Source: Acanthococcus lagerstroemiae (taxonomy: Eukaryota; Arthropoda; Insecta; Hemiptera; Eriococcidae). From it: 64,000 nucleotides of DNA. Positions within the stretch are counted from its first letter, which is position 1. Each line of letters begins with the position of its first letter. The notes below the pieces were generated by a model. That model ran no database searches and was not told the origin of the DNA. It was given only the letters and a program-made list of their open reading frames with translations. A program made the translations under genes and the position numbers. Positions 63,982 to 64,000 of this stretch are shown piece after piece. Location: NCBI GenBank assembly GCA_031841125.1, contig CM063112.1:24640603-24704602 (forward strand). The letters run 5' to 3'.

Positions 63982-64000
63982 GTGCTGTTGCAAATGCTAA

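Overview
The window is eukaryotic and looks like repeat-rich intergenic DNA from an arthropod, probably an insect. Nearly everything recognisable is a mobile element: LINEs of several clades, a BEL/Pao retrotransposon, a MULE, hAT-type elements, a tRNA-derived SINE and a KRBA2/Ginger-like integrase relic. I cannot name the species from the sequence, and I found no ordinary multi-exon host gene.

The outstanding object is a complete Polinton/Maverick (adintovirus-like) element at 309-16641 (16,333 bp). It starts AG and ends CT, is flanked by a perfect 6-bp target duplication (CAAACC, 303-308 and 16642-16647), and has 1,853-bp terminal inverted repeats (309-2161 and 14789-16641) of exactly equal length. 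Its genes are open. The main block runs leftward on the minus strand: a 138-aa orphan, protein-primed type B DNA polymerase, A32/FtsK-like packaging ATPase, a conserved Polinton-linked protein, a coiled-coil repeat protein, retroviral-type integrase, a phospholipase-A2/core protein fusion, adenain-like protease, penton-like capsid protein and double-jelly-roll hexon-like capsid protein. A 261-aa gene of unknown function lies inside the terminal repeats and is therefore present twice. Together the set gives replication (PolB), integration (integrase), packaging (ATPase), capsid maturation (protease) and two capsid proteins, so the element is a plausible endogenous virus as well as a transposon.

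Several features of this element go beyond a gene list. An AT-rich motif (TACTATAAAT or TATWATAAA) sits against the start codon of essentially every gene. Perfect hairpins lie directly after some stop codons. A GC-rich block of hairpins separated by homopolymer tracts (about 13680-14340) has no gene. A 69-bp minisatellite fills the outer part of each terminal repeat. The capsid-associated PLA2 ORF appears to be two genes joined in frame.

The Polinton is inserted in ORF1 of a young Jockey-like LINE (1-308 and 16642 to about 20118) whose two ORFs are otherwise open. To the right (20.1-64 kb) the DNA is an older mosaic. It holds RTE-like LINE remnants (20142-21003, 27770-29760, 37199-37420, 40440-40690, 45920-46470), a MULE with FLYWCH and transposase parts (23014-25102), hAT-type elements with 8-bp duplications (25754-26395, 30474-30933, 42617-43636, 63356-63981), and a KRBA2/Ginger-like relic (about 33094-34925). 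It also holds a rearranged BEL/Pao element (41757-44715), a Jockey fragment (46630-47230), an R1-like LINE relic (53263-55258), a tRNA-SINE (62430-62632) and assorted satellites. The remaining stretches carry no gene that I can support.
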